Below are positions 1 through 11,420 of a stretch of DNA of 64,000 nt, piece after piece (the stretch's first letter is position 1; each line of letters starts with the position of its first letter). Location: the NCBI GenBank assembly GCA_013397435.1, contig VZRG01000265.1:309311-373310 (forward strand), given 5' to 3'. The translations under genes were made by a program, and so were the position numbers. Source of the DNA: Erythrocercus mccallii (taxonomy: Eukaryota > Chordata > Aves > Passeriformes > Dicruridae). The notes under the pieces were generated by a model, which was not told the DNA's origin, searched no databases, and was given only the letters and a program-made list of their open reading frames with translations.

Positions 1-117
1 TTAAAAAATGTTGTTGGTTTAAAGGGACCGCTTCAAGGCCCAGCTGGTGTGTCCCTGTGCGTGTACTGAATGAATCTCACTGGCGGGCTTGAAACAGTGA
101 TGCCATAAAATAGAAAG
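1..117. other. Flank downstream of the candidate terminal exon
   Basis: Non-repetitive sequence. No polyadenylation hexamer (AATAAA or ATTAAA) is visible on the minus strand in this short piece, so a 3' UTR, if present, would continue past the window edge. Confidence 0.4.
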
Positions 118-438
118 TTATTGATGTTCTTGCCGATATAAGTAAAAATGTGTTTCATTTTTGGCAATGTGTGGCAATCCCTCATATTTAAATGAGGGAA
201 GTTTAGATTGAACATCCTCTTCCTGGGGCAGTGCTTTAGGTAACTTCACTCCCATGCGAGATCTGGGGTAAGAGAAAGCAGGAGCAGTGACCCTGTGGTC
301 CTTGGCATAATTTCTCAGCCTTTCCTCCTGGTGAAGGACCTTATCCAGTCTTACTTCAAATGTAAAGAGTCCTAAATTTTGCTCTTGAAGTCTCATTTGA
401 ATGTTTGTTTTGGGTTTGTTTTTTTTTAACTCTTGTAA
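118..438 (-). CDS. Candidate terminal coding exon of an unidentified gene
   Basis: On the minus strand a frame is open from 438 down to a TAA stop at 118-120. An ATG lies at 394-396, giving 92 codons from that point. The composition is strongly protein-like: many charged residues, few Cys, and stretches such as HQEERLRNYAKDHR and SRMGVKLPKALPQEED. The end is HFYLYRQEHQ. A textbook splice acceptor (CTTTCTCTTACCCCAG) ends at 263 inside the frame, so the true exon could begin at 262 and add about 48 codons. Otherwise it starts further upstream; the sequence near the ATG lacks a pyrimidine tract. I do not recognise the family and see no signal peptide, membrane segment or known domain. No polyadenylation signal is evident within the 117 bases that follow. 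It could be the 3' end of a fast-evolving gene running leftward, or a chance frame. I favour the former, with moderate confidence. Confidence 0.45.
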   Translation of the reverse strand, partial: LQELKKNKPKTNIQMRLQEQNLGLFTFEVRLDKVLHQEERLRNYAKDHRVTAPAFSYPRSRMGVKLPKALPQEEDVQSKLPSFKYEGLPHIAKNETHFYLYRQEHQ

Positions 439-996
439 TTACTTAAGCATATTTTGCTTTCCTGTGCTTTCTAAAAGAAAGTATTTTCATATCCTTGCAG
501 AGAAAAACGATTGCAAACATGAACATGACTCACAGGAAAATACAAAAAGTCTTTTAAAGAAAAAATTAAAACTATGCATTTGGGGGGATTCAAATGACAA
601 GTGTTGAGCAATGCAGACATCTGACTTTTGTTTTACGAATAATGGCAATTATTCGGATATTCAAATATTATGTAACATGCTAACAAAAACTGATACAAGT
701 ATATTTGGGAAGTAAAGAACTCTAGACTTACATCTATTAAAATGCTCAAGAAAGCTAAGAAAAATCAGCTACAGACAGTAATTCCATGTGCCTAATGAGT
801 CTGATAAAAGGAACCCTATCACCAGAGCCTAAGCCTTCTCTGAGGAGATACAGTCAGCTCACAGGCAGTGTGTGGAGTTAAAATGTAATCTCTGTCTGCC
901 TTAACAGAGATTGTAAGGAAGCCCCATCCCCAAGGATGAATGCGGCCCCTCGGTGTCAGGGCACTGCCTCTGGAGGTTGCTCCCTCCCTTCTCACA
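439..996. other. Noncoding sequence between the two candidate exons
   Basis: AT-rich unique sequence without recognised repeats. It would be intronic if the left-edge gene is real. The 900-996 part is more GC-rich, but its ATG-started frames look like shadows with no family resemblance. Confidence 0.4.
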
Positions 997-1162
997 TTCA
1001 GGCCCCGCGTGGCTCACCCACACATCTCGACCATGAACCGAGCTTGGAGATGCAGTTCTCAATCTTCTGGCACAGCTTTCTGTGCACATCAATGTTTGTG
1101 AATACACCTAGTGATGGTGTCTGTAGGTGGCAGAACACTAGGATCAGCAAGTACTTAATCTG
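997..1162 (-). CDS. Possible internal exon of the same unidentified minus-strand gene
   Basis: A minus-strand frame is open between a TAG at 1163-1165 and a TGA at 997-999. It begins directly after an acceptor-like TTTAG/CAG and reads KYLLILVFCHLQ, then VFTNIDVHRKLCQKIENCIS. A donor-like GG/GTGAGC lies at about 1012-1019, before the in-frame stop, so an exon of about 145 bases is conceivable. The donor phase (1) does not match the phase (2) of the strong acceptor at 263, so another exon or another junction would be needed. The polypyrimidine tract upstream is weak. There is no ATG-started frame here in this register. The family is not recognised and the product is unknown. It lies about 600 bases upstream, in transcription order, of the candidate terminal exon, which is the main reason to mention it. 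Confidence 0.2.
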
Positions 1163-1165
1163 CTA

Positions 1166-3189
1166 AAGTGTCTGATCAGCCTGTGGTAAAGTCAATCCCA
1201 GCATTGTTTCAAGACCACAGGATCCATCTCAAAAATTTTAAGTTCCCAAGGAAGCTGTCCTTGCCTTAGAGGCTACAAAGCAGCAGTTAATAGTAGTCTC
1301 TGTGTGTAGGATACACGCACAGCCAAAACATTCTGTGCACTTTGGCAACACATTTTTGGATATTGATCGGGTTCGGGGGTTTTTGTTTCATTGTTTTGAT
1401 TTTGAGTTTTTCAAATTCACTAAAGCAAGGATTAAGTATCTATTATCTTTGTAGTACAGTTACCAAATTCTTTACTTCAGAAAGCATTGGTTTTATGCTA
1501 GTGTTTGGGAAATAATTAGCCAGTTTTCAATACTTACCATTCACACTGTATGAAAAGAGGAGTTTAAATAAACGTATTGTGTGGCTCCTTGCATTTTACC
1601 AGACTGCTCATTTACTGCAAAATCTATGCAGCCGCAGTGCCACCTTTTGGCTAAAATGTCTTTCCTGTAAGTAACAACACCTCTTTCCCACAACTGCTGG
1701 GAGTTAACTGTTTGCATACACAGAATTTTGAGAGAACAACGAAACATCCATCATCCAACCACACACCTCTGGAGTAGTAAAAAGTATAAAGAAATACATG
1801 AAGCCGTACCAATAATTTGTGTATGCCTTCTTTAGCTCAGCTGTTGACAGAAACAATAAATGCATTAACTTGAAAATTAGAGAGGCACTTTAGCCAGCAT
1901 GGAAGCAATAAAGCACAGGACTGACTAACATATAGAAGCTGAATTAATGGGGAAAGTGTCTGTTGGATTAAGTGTACCTAATAGAGAACAATGATTGGAA
2001 ATAAGTCAGGAGCTTTTTTAGCTAATGCCATTTTTTTCAAGTGACATAAAAGCAATTTGAATATAAAGCAAGAGGTTTGTTTCTTCACTAAGGGCATACA
2101 ATTTACTGAAATCACACTGTGAGCCACACAGTTTTCCTCTTTCCCCTGCAAACCACAGGAAGTTGCCAAACTGTGTGAGTCCTTTACCATTCAGTAAATG
2201 TGCTAGCATAGATGTAGCTGTCTCATCACCTACCAGCATTTCTTTCCCTTACTTTCAGCTACCAGGATCTCAGCCCCCAGGTGTGTAACACCCACCTTAG
2301 GTGAAAACATTTTAGCACTGGAGGTTGATGAAGCCTTAATAAAGAGAGGGAAGAAGATCTTACTTTTATAAAATAACCTCAACCATGAAAAGATTCACTC
2401 TACCTCATCTTGCCATCTTCTCTGTAGTGATAATTTGGGATTTTTTTTAAAAAACTGTTGTTCCCACTCCACCCAGTACTCAAAATCAGTGGCAGTAAAT
2501 AGAGTCAGAGACCAAGAGAGCTACTGCGGGGAAAAAAAGTCCAGAATGTATTGTGTCATCAATTCCATTAGGTAGAATAAAATAATTTAGAATTGATGGT
2601 TGAAGTTGACTGTATTAAGCTGACTGTCCAAAACAGTGCTGTTCAGAAAAACAGCTTCTAATTGCCTGAGCTTTCTTGTTTGTTTGGCTGTTTGAATCAT
2701 GAACTCAGGCCTTTGTTCTAACAGTCAGAGACTCTGAATAATAGAACAAGGCGTTGACTATGGATACATGTATATATGTTTATATTACATGATCACACAA
2801 TCCGTACAGTTGGCAAGCTCCATAAATGAGTGCTAAACTAGCTGAAGAAATAAAATTCCTCTATATAAAGAGGCAGCAAGGCATTAAGTTCCACTGAGAG
2901 GCAGGAGAAGTTACTGAAGCCTTTTCAGGGCAGTCACTGCTGTACAGCGCTGGTTTATATTTGTTATTCTTACAATATGAGAGTCCTGCTTTGGGGACCT
3001 GTGGGGAAGGAAATGGCTTTAACATTTGCAGTGATGATTAACTAGTGTGTTATGTCTCTTGATCCATGGTCCCTAAGAATACATGAAAACTTCCTGCTCC
3101 TTGTACCTATTCTCCTCCTGCTTAGTTCTGTCAGCAGCTGAGGGAACAGCCTGCAGTGGCTCACCAGGAGTCAAGCAATTCAGTTTTTA
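1166..3189. other. Unique noncoding sequence with scattered splice-like signals
   Basis: No transposon or intact gene is recognised. On the minus strand, near-consensus splice signals occur at 1531-1540 (ATGGTAAGTA as donor) and near 1660-1680 (TTGTTACTTACAG as acceptor). A protein-like 15-codon frame (ERHFSQKVALRLHRFC) starts right after that acceptor, but stops lie in the possible frames before the strong donor. Nothing else stands out up to 3.19 kb. Confidence 0.35.
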
Positions 3190-3390
3190 AGCTTAGTTCA
3201 CATTCAGCTTTGACTGAAGCTGTTATTGTTCACTTCCAGCACGAAGTTCAGTTAAACTTCAAAATAATATTCAAGTTCATTTAAACTTCAAAATAATATT
3301 CAAGTTCAGTTCTGATTCAAGAAGAGTTAAAAAACAAATAGTTCAAACTGATTTTTAGTTCAGAGTCAGTTTAACTCCCCAGTACCAGCA
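3190..3390. repeat. 29-bp tandem duplication in an AGTTCA-rich segment
   Basis: Two nearly identical 29-base units occupy 3246-3274 and 3275-3303, each GTTCA-K-TTAAACTTCAAAA followed by TAATATTCAA. A partial third unit begins at 3304. The surrounding 200 bases carry several more AGTTCA or GTTCA words on the plus strand (near 3195, 3230, 3340 and 3357). AGTTCA is a known nuclear-receptor half-site, but the 29-base spacing does not match a canonical direct-repeat element, so any regulatory role is speculative. Confidence 0.75.
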
Positions 3391-6300
3391 GTAGTCAGTA
3401 ACTATTTTATCTTCTTAAATTATGACCTTGTCTTACCTTACAATAAGGAAATTCATTCCACTCAAATGGATGCTGAGTAGACATCCTTAGACATGTTCAG
3501 CTGCCCCAGCAGAGCAGGAAAGTTTCTTAGGAACCTCCAAATTTCCTCCATGCTTGATTTATCTTCCATTCATTAATCCACAATTTCACCACTCATTTCA
3601 GATGAACTAGAACTGGGCACAGGGTGTGCAGAAACTTTCTAAAATCAGATGCATTACCAAAGGTCTGATTTTTTTTTTTTGCTTCCTAGCCTTTATTAGT
3701 GTTCACAACTCGTCACAGAACCTGTCTAGAACTTTCATCTTGTTCAGTACATACGTATTTATAGAAACTCTTGCTGATTGCTGGTCTTTTTCTGATGGGT
3801 TTTACAATCTAATCAATTAGGAAGCATCAAAATGTTATTATCTTTATGTGAGAATAATGTAAAACCTAACAGGAGAGATCTGTCACATACTCAAGCAGTT
3901 CCAGTTTCATCACATTTTGTAGGACACCAAACCTGGCAGAAACCAAATGGTGTCTCAAAGCTTCATTGATTGTCAATGCAATTATAAAGGAAATCTGTTC
4001 TTGACTACTGAACTCTTCCACATGGATCAGAAGTTAATCATTAGGAGCAACATTTATTATGACTGTTAAGGGAAACAGCATTGTCTAATGGTCAGTGCAG
4101 AGGACTTACAAAACAGAGCTGCTCACTGAATGGATGGAAACCAAACACTTGCCCAAGCTCCTCCAGCATTATTGTGTGGCTGCATCAATAACACAGGAAA
4201 GCTCTTCCATATCCATTAACAAGAGAGGCTAGACAAGGTGGAAGCTAGTGGGGTCTTCACACAGAGCTGTGACGTTACATATCTGTGAATTTACTCATAT
4301 CAGGAGTAAATTTTTAGCAATTATATATGAATCGTGTTTGCTCCTTTCAAATCAAGTAAGTTTCAGCAGGTGAGCCACTGCTTTGTTTACTTGCAAGTTT
4401 CTTTTCTTGGTGGAGTAAGAAATATAGGACAGCTTCAACAGTTCAAGATTATTAGTACTTTTAGTATTTTCCTGATTAGATTATCAGATTTCTGTGATTG
4501 CTGAGGCAAATTATGCCAGGGAATTTTAGGCACCACACCTGAGTAGCGATCAAAAAAAACCGAAAAATAATTCTAATTCAGCATGCATAGTTTACCTGCC
4601 TGCATGTAATCATATTATACATTGGAAGAATTTTTGAAAAGACTGTGCAAAGTCTGAAAGGATTGATTGTTCAATAAACAATGAACCATGAATTCTCCCC
4701 TGCATGTTCAGAGTCCAAACATAAGCAGACTGTCAAATAACAAACAGACATGTCACATAATTAAAACTGTCTAGTAAAAGAGCAGAGCTTGTCAAGAGTA
4801 TTTTTCAGTCTGAAAAAACCACAAGTAATAAATTTCCTACTCGTCATTGAAAAAAAATTAACCATTTAGAGTATTTCAAGCATATTTTAAAGAAAATTTT
4901 TAAACAAGCTGTAACAATGCCATGAAATACAATCATTCCTGGTCATCTCTGTAATCAAGATCATTGGTTTGACTAGGGGTAATTACAAGATGATCATGAA
5001 GTGCGTGATGAAATTAAGTGGTTCCAAGACACTCCTGCCCAGATTGTTGTAAACACAGAGCTATGCAACAGATCTGAGCTAGCTGGAATTAAAACATGAA
5101 ACATTCATCTGGACTCCTTTGAAAATGGCTGTCAGCGATGCTCTGCTGTGGTGGGGATATGATTAGTAGCTGGCAGAGAGCTGGGCCTTTGCAGCACAGA
5201 AGCACCATCGCAATTTACACTTCTGCTGGCGGCATCAATGCAGAGCAAAGAGAAATGAGGCTGAGAGGATCCCAAAGCATGCTGGATCAAAACCATAATT
5301 CTCTATGGAGCAATATAAGACTAAAATAATAGATTTATTACCCAAGTGTAAGAGCAGACATCATTTCACACACCTGTGCTTCAGCCAGAACTCCTTCCTC
5401 CAGCTGAGCCTACGCAATCAAGGAAACCACTAAATCCTGCAGGTCCTGAGCTCAGATCCAGTTTAGGCTGACTGTGCCTGAAATGCCTCATTCCTGGAAG
5501 CTGGGCAGTGGGCAGGCATGCCCTAAAACCACTCTTCTTCACTCATGAGGGATTCATGGGCAGGGAGCACTCCCTTCTAGTGAGACAATGAAATGCTTTT
5601 AGTCTGATGTCTCTTTTCAGTTTCCCTGCATCTTCCACTTCATCCCTCCCTGCCTTTCTGCAGAGCCTACTATTGCAACACCTGCTCTTCTGCAAGGGCT
5701 GAAGAAGCACCTGTCCTTTTGTTTCCCTTTAAATGGACAATGAAAAAATCCTTATAAAAGCTGTGTGTTGTTACCACACCTTAGTCAACCTCAGGCAGAT
5801 CTGCAATGTAACAAAGCAGATGGGAGTTTCAGGTTGGAAAGGGAAGAGCTCCAGCAAGGTTCTGCTAGGAAAGCTGCTGGCATGCCTTAGCTCAGTAACC
5901 TCATGGGTGAGCAGACACATAGTCCTCCACCTCTCCCCTTTTCTCATTTTTCCTGTCCCTCCAGGATAAACTCCTTGAGAGAAGCCCTTAGCAACTAAAG
6001 AATAAACTTGGCTGGGAGGAGATGGACAAAATGAGGAAGAGAAGGGAAGGAAATGTTTTATGTTCACATACACATGTGTGTTTCATCCCTGTCTTGGGTA
6101 GGAAAGAGGGAGTCAAAAAGTAGGAGAGGAAGTCAGCTGATGAATGGCTCCAGGCAAAAGAGAGAATTACCTGGCAGGGTTGCTCCATACAGCAGTATAC
6201 ATTTAAAAATAATTTTTAAAACTAACTGGTTTGGATAGAGATACCTGTCCCCAGAGTAACCAACAATGGAAAACCAACAATAATTTTCCATTCCAATGAC

Positions 6301-6931
6301 CAGTGCTATAATTAGATAATAATGCAAGAACTTTAGTCCACTTTGAGGTGAAACAGGAAAGTCATGCATGCTGCCTGACAGCTAAAGAGAAAAAAATCCC
6401 TGTTAATTCATTTACAGGGACTGTGTCTGCGGTCAGACAGATATTTCTTCAGTAGTGAAAATTCAGCAGCTCCAAATAATTACTGCTGAACTAAGGAGAG
6501 AGCTTCATGCTGAGCTCTCAAATGTCATGTGACACCAAGGACCAGACACCCTGCACCATCATTGGTGACTTGGACAACAGGCATGGACTGTAAACTCTCC
6601 TATAAGCCAAGGAGTCAAAGCTGGCAAAGGACAAGCACATTGACCAGTGTGAGAAAACCTGGAATACCACTGCTTGTAACACATCTGTTTCACGGCACAA
6701 GTGTACAAGAAAAACACTGCCTCAGGAGCAATAACACCACTGGAAAAAGCATACAAAACTTACAGAGCACATGACTGGAGTCACAGGATGGAATCCTAAT
6801 TAATATTTTTGTTCAAAAAAAAGCTTAATTTTAATTCTTCATTCAGATACCAGTTTGATTCAGCATTGCATTACAGACTAAAAAATACTAATTAAAAACC
6901 CTCCAAATAATCTAAGTATAATTTTCTCTCT
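3391..6931. other. Unique noncoding sequence
   Basis: No coding frame has recognisable family features and no repeat could be assigned. The stretch 5380-5970 is relatively GC-rich and contains frames up to 100 codons on both strands. Their composition (rich in Ser, Leu, Cys and Pro) and the lack of domain features argue for chance. The stretch 6480-6780 also has overlapping short frames without recognisable content. Confidence 0.5.
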
Positions 6932-7197
6932 AAGATGAGAGGAAACCACTTCAAGTTATGCCAGGGGAGGTTTGGATTGCATATCAGGACAAATTTTTTC
7001 ACTGAAAGGGTTGTCAAGCACTGGAACTAGCTGCCCAGGAAGTGACTGAGTCACTATCCCTCGAGGTATTTCAATAATGTGTAGATGTGGCACTTAAGGA
7101 CGTGGTTAATGATGGACTTGGCAGTGCTGGGTTAGTCATTGGACTCAATGATTCAAAAATCTTTTCCATCCTAAATGATTCTCTAATTCTATGATTG
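6932..7197 (+). mobile_element. CR1 LINE, 3'-end fragment (plus orientation)
   Basis: The fragment begins at GAGAGGAAACCACTTCAAG and continues through the conserved CR1 3' region: CCAGGGGAGGTTTGGATTG, then an imperfect 'GGCAGTGCTGGGTTAGTCAT'. It ends with the tail ATTCTATGATTG. It is strongly 5'-truncated, as is usual for CR1 copies, and contains only the last part of ORF2 and the 3' UTR. It belongs to a different subfamily from the 8.6 kb copy, which has a 'GTTCAAGGCCAGGTTGGAT' type of 3' region. Point changes and small gaps show an old, inactive insertion. Confidence 0.9.
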
Positions 7198-8577
7198 TGC
7201 GTGTTCCTATTGTTTGGGGTACAAACTCAGATTTGAGCGTGAAGGCAATGCAGGCATATGAACATGGAAAATATTTCAGATCCCACATAAGCATTGCCAA
7301 ACCTGTTTCATTAAATAATTTTTAAAAAACTAAACAAAAAAACAAAAAACCCCACCAAAAACACCAAACAGAATTATAAATGCAGACCTACTCTTTAGTA
7401 GATAGTGAGGCTCCTTTCACTTCTTCTGAGTCTTTTGTATTATCCAGAGATATAAAATTTTCCATTTGCATTATAGAGAGGGTATAAACAAAAACGTTTG
7501 GAATTAATTCTGGGAATAGATCCTTTCATCTATGTATTGAAGAGTACTCCCAGAACCTACTCTGGTAGTTCTATTATGTTTTCCCATTAATTTAGTATTT
7601 TTCTTTTCTAATTGTATTTCTGCACTTAAAATTACTAAAATCTATCTGAAAATAAGACAATAGTAACTTAACACAGTGTTGAATCTGCCCAGAAAAAAAG
7701 GAAATGCATGTTTTAATGTGGCAAGTGGATCCAATTTCTAAGTTTATTATTCAAACAGGGTCAAGTCAATCTCCCAAGAAGCACAAGGAGCTCCACAGTA
7801 TCTGATTCAAATGCCAATGTGCAGCTGTCTGACGTTGTGGGATTCATAAACCAGTTTCTTGGTTTGGGATTTTTTTTTATTCTACAGAGAGGTGTACTGG
7901 GATTCAGGTAATTGTGTGACAGAGCCTTGAGGCATTCACCTGCAATTGGCACAAAACAGGCAAAGCATGCACAAGTTTTTGCAACTGTTCTACTCCTACA
8001 AGGCTTGAGGAGGTGGGTTTTAGCCCTCAAACACATACATAGTACAGCAGCAAGTTCAAAGGATCTGCAGCACTACACTTTCTCAAGTGATTTGGCTGCT
8101 GCACAAACTTCTGGTCTCATGGTGATTTGTTTGATAGCTGAAGTGGGCACATGTAAAGATTAAGACTGTGGTATGTTTTACATACATGTTTTCACCAATC
8201 AACTTGGGAGCCCAGTCTTCCAATAAAGTTAAGAGAGAGCAGCAGGCACCTCCAGAGGGCAATCCAGAGCTCCTGTTTTGAGAGTGCTGGATTTTTCTCT
8301 GAAGGTACTCATCTCTCCCTCCACTAACTCCTTAGCAAGACTAGAGGGTTGGTAGTGAATCCATTCCTGGTTCACCTGCCTGTTACAAGCCATTATGGGC
8401 CATAGGGACAGAAGGGCAGCAGGGGGGCAGAACTGGCTGGCCGCTACACACAGTAACATTCTTTGCCAAGAGGTCATGAGTCTACAGCCCAAGACACCTG
8501 ACAGTGGGCTGAGTAAACATGCCCTTTGCATCCTTACCTCTTCTTGGTCAACTCAGCTCAGCTGGAAAGAGAACTTA
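7198..8577. other. Unique noncoding sequence with an A-rich tract
   Basis: An A-rich low-complexity stretch (runs of A with interspersed C) lies at about 7322-7368. The part 8225-8577 is more GC-rich with overlapping frames of up to 100 codons on either strand and no family features. It abuts the 5' end of the next CR1, but I could not match it to the CR1 body. Confidence 0.5.
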
Positions 8578-9622
8578 GCAGGGTAAGGGATTGGCTGGAT
8601 GCACACAGACAGAGAGTTTTGGTCAATGGCTGCATGTCCAGGTGGAGGTAGGTGACAAATGGTATCCCTAAAGGCTCTGTTCTGGGATAGGTGCTTTTCA
8701 ATATCTTCCTTAATGACATAGACAGTGGGATTAAGTGCAGCCTCAACAGGTTTGCAGATGGCACCAAGCGAAGTAGTGCAGTTGGCACAACAGAAGAACA
8801 GGATGACATCCAGGGGGACCAAGTGGGCCCTTGTGAAGTGGGCCCATGAGAATCTCGTGAAGTTGAACAAGTCCAAATGCATGGTCCTACATCTGGGCAG
8901 GGGAAATCCCAGACATGATCACAGACTGGGAGAGGAGCTCATTGAAAGTAGCCCTGACAAGAAGGACTTGGGGATTCTTGTAGATGGAAAGCTGGACATG
9001 ACCCAGTGATGGGCACTCACAGCCCAGAGTGCACTCCTGGGCTGCCTTCAAAAGCAGCATGAGCAGAGGGTTGAGGGAGATGATTCTGCTCTATACTCCC
9101 CTCCCCTCTAGTGAGACCCCACCTCAACTGCTATGTCCAGCTTTAGGGTCTCCAGCACATGAATGGCGTGGATTTGTTGCTGATCATGGGGAGGGACAAG
9201 AAGAGGGTCAGAGGGATGGAGCACCTCTCCTATGCAGACAGGCTGGAAGAGCTGGAGTTGTTCAGCCCAGAGAAGAACAGACTCTGGGAAGACCTAATTA
9301 TGACCTTCCAGTACATTAAGGGGACTTATCAAAAGGAGGGGAGAGTTTTTATACAGGACAAGGGACAATGGTTTTAAATTAAAGGAGGGTAGGTTTAGAT
9401 TAGATGTTAGAAATAAATTCTTTATTCAGAGGGTGATAGGCAGTGGAATAGGATGCCCTGAGAAGTTGTGGCTGTCTCATCCCTGGAAGTGTTCAAGGCC
9501 AGGTTGGATAGAGCCCTGAAAAACCTGATCTAGTGAGTGGTATCCCTGCCCGTGGTAGGGGGGGTTGGAACTAGACCATCTTAAAGGACCCTTCCAATCC
9601 AAGCCATTCTATGATTGTATGA
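8578..9622 (+). mobile_element. CR1 LINE, about 1 kb 3' fragment with ORF2 C-terminal part
   Basis: CR1 similarity starts at GGGATTGGCTGGATG, runs through the reverse-transcriptase C-terminal coding region, and reaches the 3' region (TTCAAGGCCAGGTTGGATAG, then AAAGGACCCTTCCAATCCAA). It finishes with the tail ATTCTATGATTGTATGAT at 9607-9622. It is the second-longest CR1 here and, with the 39.7 kb copy, one of the two that best preserve ORF2. The 5' end is truncated. Frameshifts and a stop in the ORF2 part show that it is dead. Confidence 0.95.
8725..9377 (+). pseudogene. Broken C-terminal part of CR1 ORF2 (reverse transcriptase)
   Basis: The frame 8725-9009 encodes a recognisable CR1 ORF2 segment (NLVKLNKSKCMVLHLGRGNP, then ESSPDKKDLGILVDGKLDMT) and is closed by a TGA where family members continue. 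The rest reappears in another frame from about 9159 to 9377 (GMEHLSYADRLEELELFSPE, then a degenerate 'FQYIKG' segment). So the gene carries at least one premature stop and one net frameshift. It lacks the endonuclease domain and the YxDD-bearing catalytic palm of the reverse transcriptase because of 5' truncation. In intact elements ORF2 supplies the endonuclease and reverse transcriptase that prime and copy the element at its target site. No function is expected here. Confidence 0.9.
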
Positions 9623-11420
9623 TAAAAATGAAACAGTAGAGGGCAACAGGTTTTGACCACCCCACAGCTACAACACAGTTTAGTTTGGACATTAAGGGAA
9701 TTCCTGAATTTTGAGCAATCTGTCTTATAATGACAAATTAAGTGGCATAATTTTATACATACACATTATCCAAGAGTGTGTTCTACCTGGGCAACCACAA
9801 AGTTGACTATATTTTTTTGCAAAATTCCACGTGGACTTTCTAAAAATTGCAAATGGTCAACATTCCACTAAAGAACCTCATCATGTAATTTGCATTCTTC
9901 TCACTTCTTCTGCATGTTCAGGAAAATCTTGAACAGTTATGAAAAGCACAGCAGCATTTTAAATATCAGTTGCAATATTCTGTCTTTTTTGTACAAGTTT
10001 CCTCCAAAAGAATGGCAAAAGAAATTTTAAAAATAAAAGTTCTATTTACTGTAAAACAGGGACTGGAAAGACAGCAGACAAAAGTCAGACGGAGAAAAGA
10101 CATATTTTTAATATGTCTTGAAAAAACTAAATTTTTCTACTGTCATTATATGATGTATTTTTATTTTGATACAGAGGAACACAGTTGAGCATAATGCTAA
10201 ACGTTATATTTTATCACCTTATCCAAGGCGATCTGAGCACAGATCAAGAAAGAAGTGCTTCAAATGTCATGGAAACCGGAGGCAGAGCTGAGCTTTATCC
10301 TTCTAGGGACAAGACAGGGAGATCTCCTTTTTGCCCTTCCCTTGATTCCTCCTGTCCCTTGTGTTTACAAGTATACCTGGGAAGTGAAAAATCTTGTCCC
10401 TTCTTCCATGTCTTCTACCTATTTGTAAAATATCCACAGTGCAATAAATAATAATAATTTTGCAGTGCTTATCTTCCAGGCTGTTTTTCTCTCACCATTT
10501 CCAAAACCCATTCTGAAGTGGCTTCTGCTTATTTGCAAACGGAGTACAGAACTAAAACCAATGGAGGAGGATAGGAACTCTTTGGCTGGGATCAAATATT
10601 TTATTAAACATATGATGCATGTCTCTTTGCAGATGAAAACAGAGTAGATAAGAGGAATGCACTTCAGTTTCTCATTAGAGAAATGTTTTCCCTTATTCTC
10701 TCCTGTCTTTGCTTTGTTTTGAAGCTTCTTTCTTGCAAGAAAAGCTTGTACAAAGACAGTAATCAAATGGTTTGTACAGTTATTAAACCACTATTACCAG
10801 GGAAGTGACAGTTCCCTTACTCAAAAATGTATGTGTAAAGTAGTCTAAAAGTAGGAAGTGAAGCCCCCATGAACCATGATTGTTTTATATTTTCCCTGCA
10901 TGCAGGCTGGAGTATTTAGTTAAGCACAAGTTTCTAAGTTAATGCAGAGCTTGTAGGTGCCAGCATTGACTGTTACCTGAGCATAAGAAAGGCACAAGTA
11001 GCATCCTCAAGGCTCAGAACCAATTTTTAGAAACAAATTGTTGTCTAATGAACGAAGAGGGGCAGAAATTGTTATGGTCCTTTTGAGTGTCTGTGTGAAA
11101 TATGTATCACCTTGGAGACATCCCACAGCTAGGAGGGATACACACCATCCATGACTTCTGCAGTCCCACAGCCTATTCAAAAGGAGAGGATAGGGTTTAC
11201 ACCAGTTTGCCCTCTTCTTCCCTTCCTACTTGTCTCATGCACTAGTGACAGATCTCCAACCCAAAATGCAAGTGCCAACTATTAAGACATGCAGATAGCA
11301 TGTTTGAGGGGGCGGTGTCTTTATATCAAGGTTGTAAAGAGTCTCTTAGCAAAGAGTTCAGTGCAGCTGTGTCTCTCCTGGATGAGCTGCTTGGACAAGG
11401 TTAAAAAGCTGCCACTTTGG
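9623..11420. other. Unique noncoding sequence between CR1 and LTR
   Basis: AT-rich sequence without assigned repeats. Frames at 10185-10451 (plus) and 10419-10766 (minus) look like chance frames. The former includes a hydrophilic stretch (GDLSTDQERSASNVMETGG) after a weak acceptor-like CTTATCCAAG, which is not enough to call an exon. Confidence 0.5.

Noticed and set aside
1365..1384. GGGTTCGGGGG as a tRNA or SINE B-box
   Set aside because: No A-box or cloverleaf-forming sequence upstream, and no SINE body.
7881..7913. 20-base microexon between TTTTTATTCTACAG and GTAATTG (plus strand)
   Set aside because: The signals look good by eye, but such pairs occur by chance in 64 kb and no neighbouring exons are visible on this strand.
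8229..8531. 100-codon minus-strand frame beside the CR1 5' end
   Set aside because: No domain features and an opposing frame at 8395-8586. It could not be matched to CR1 or a gene.
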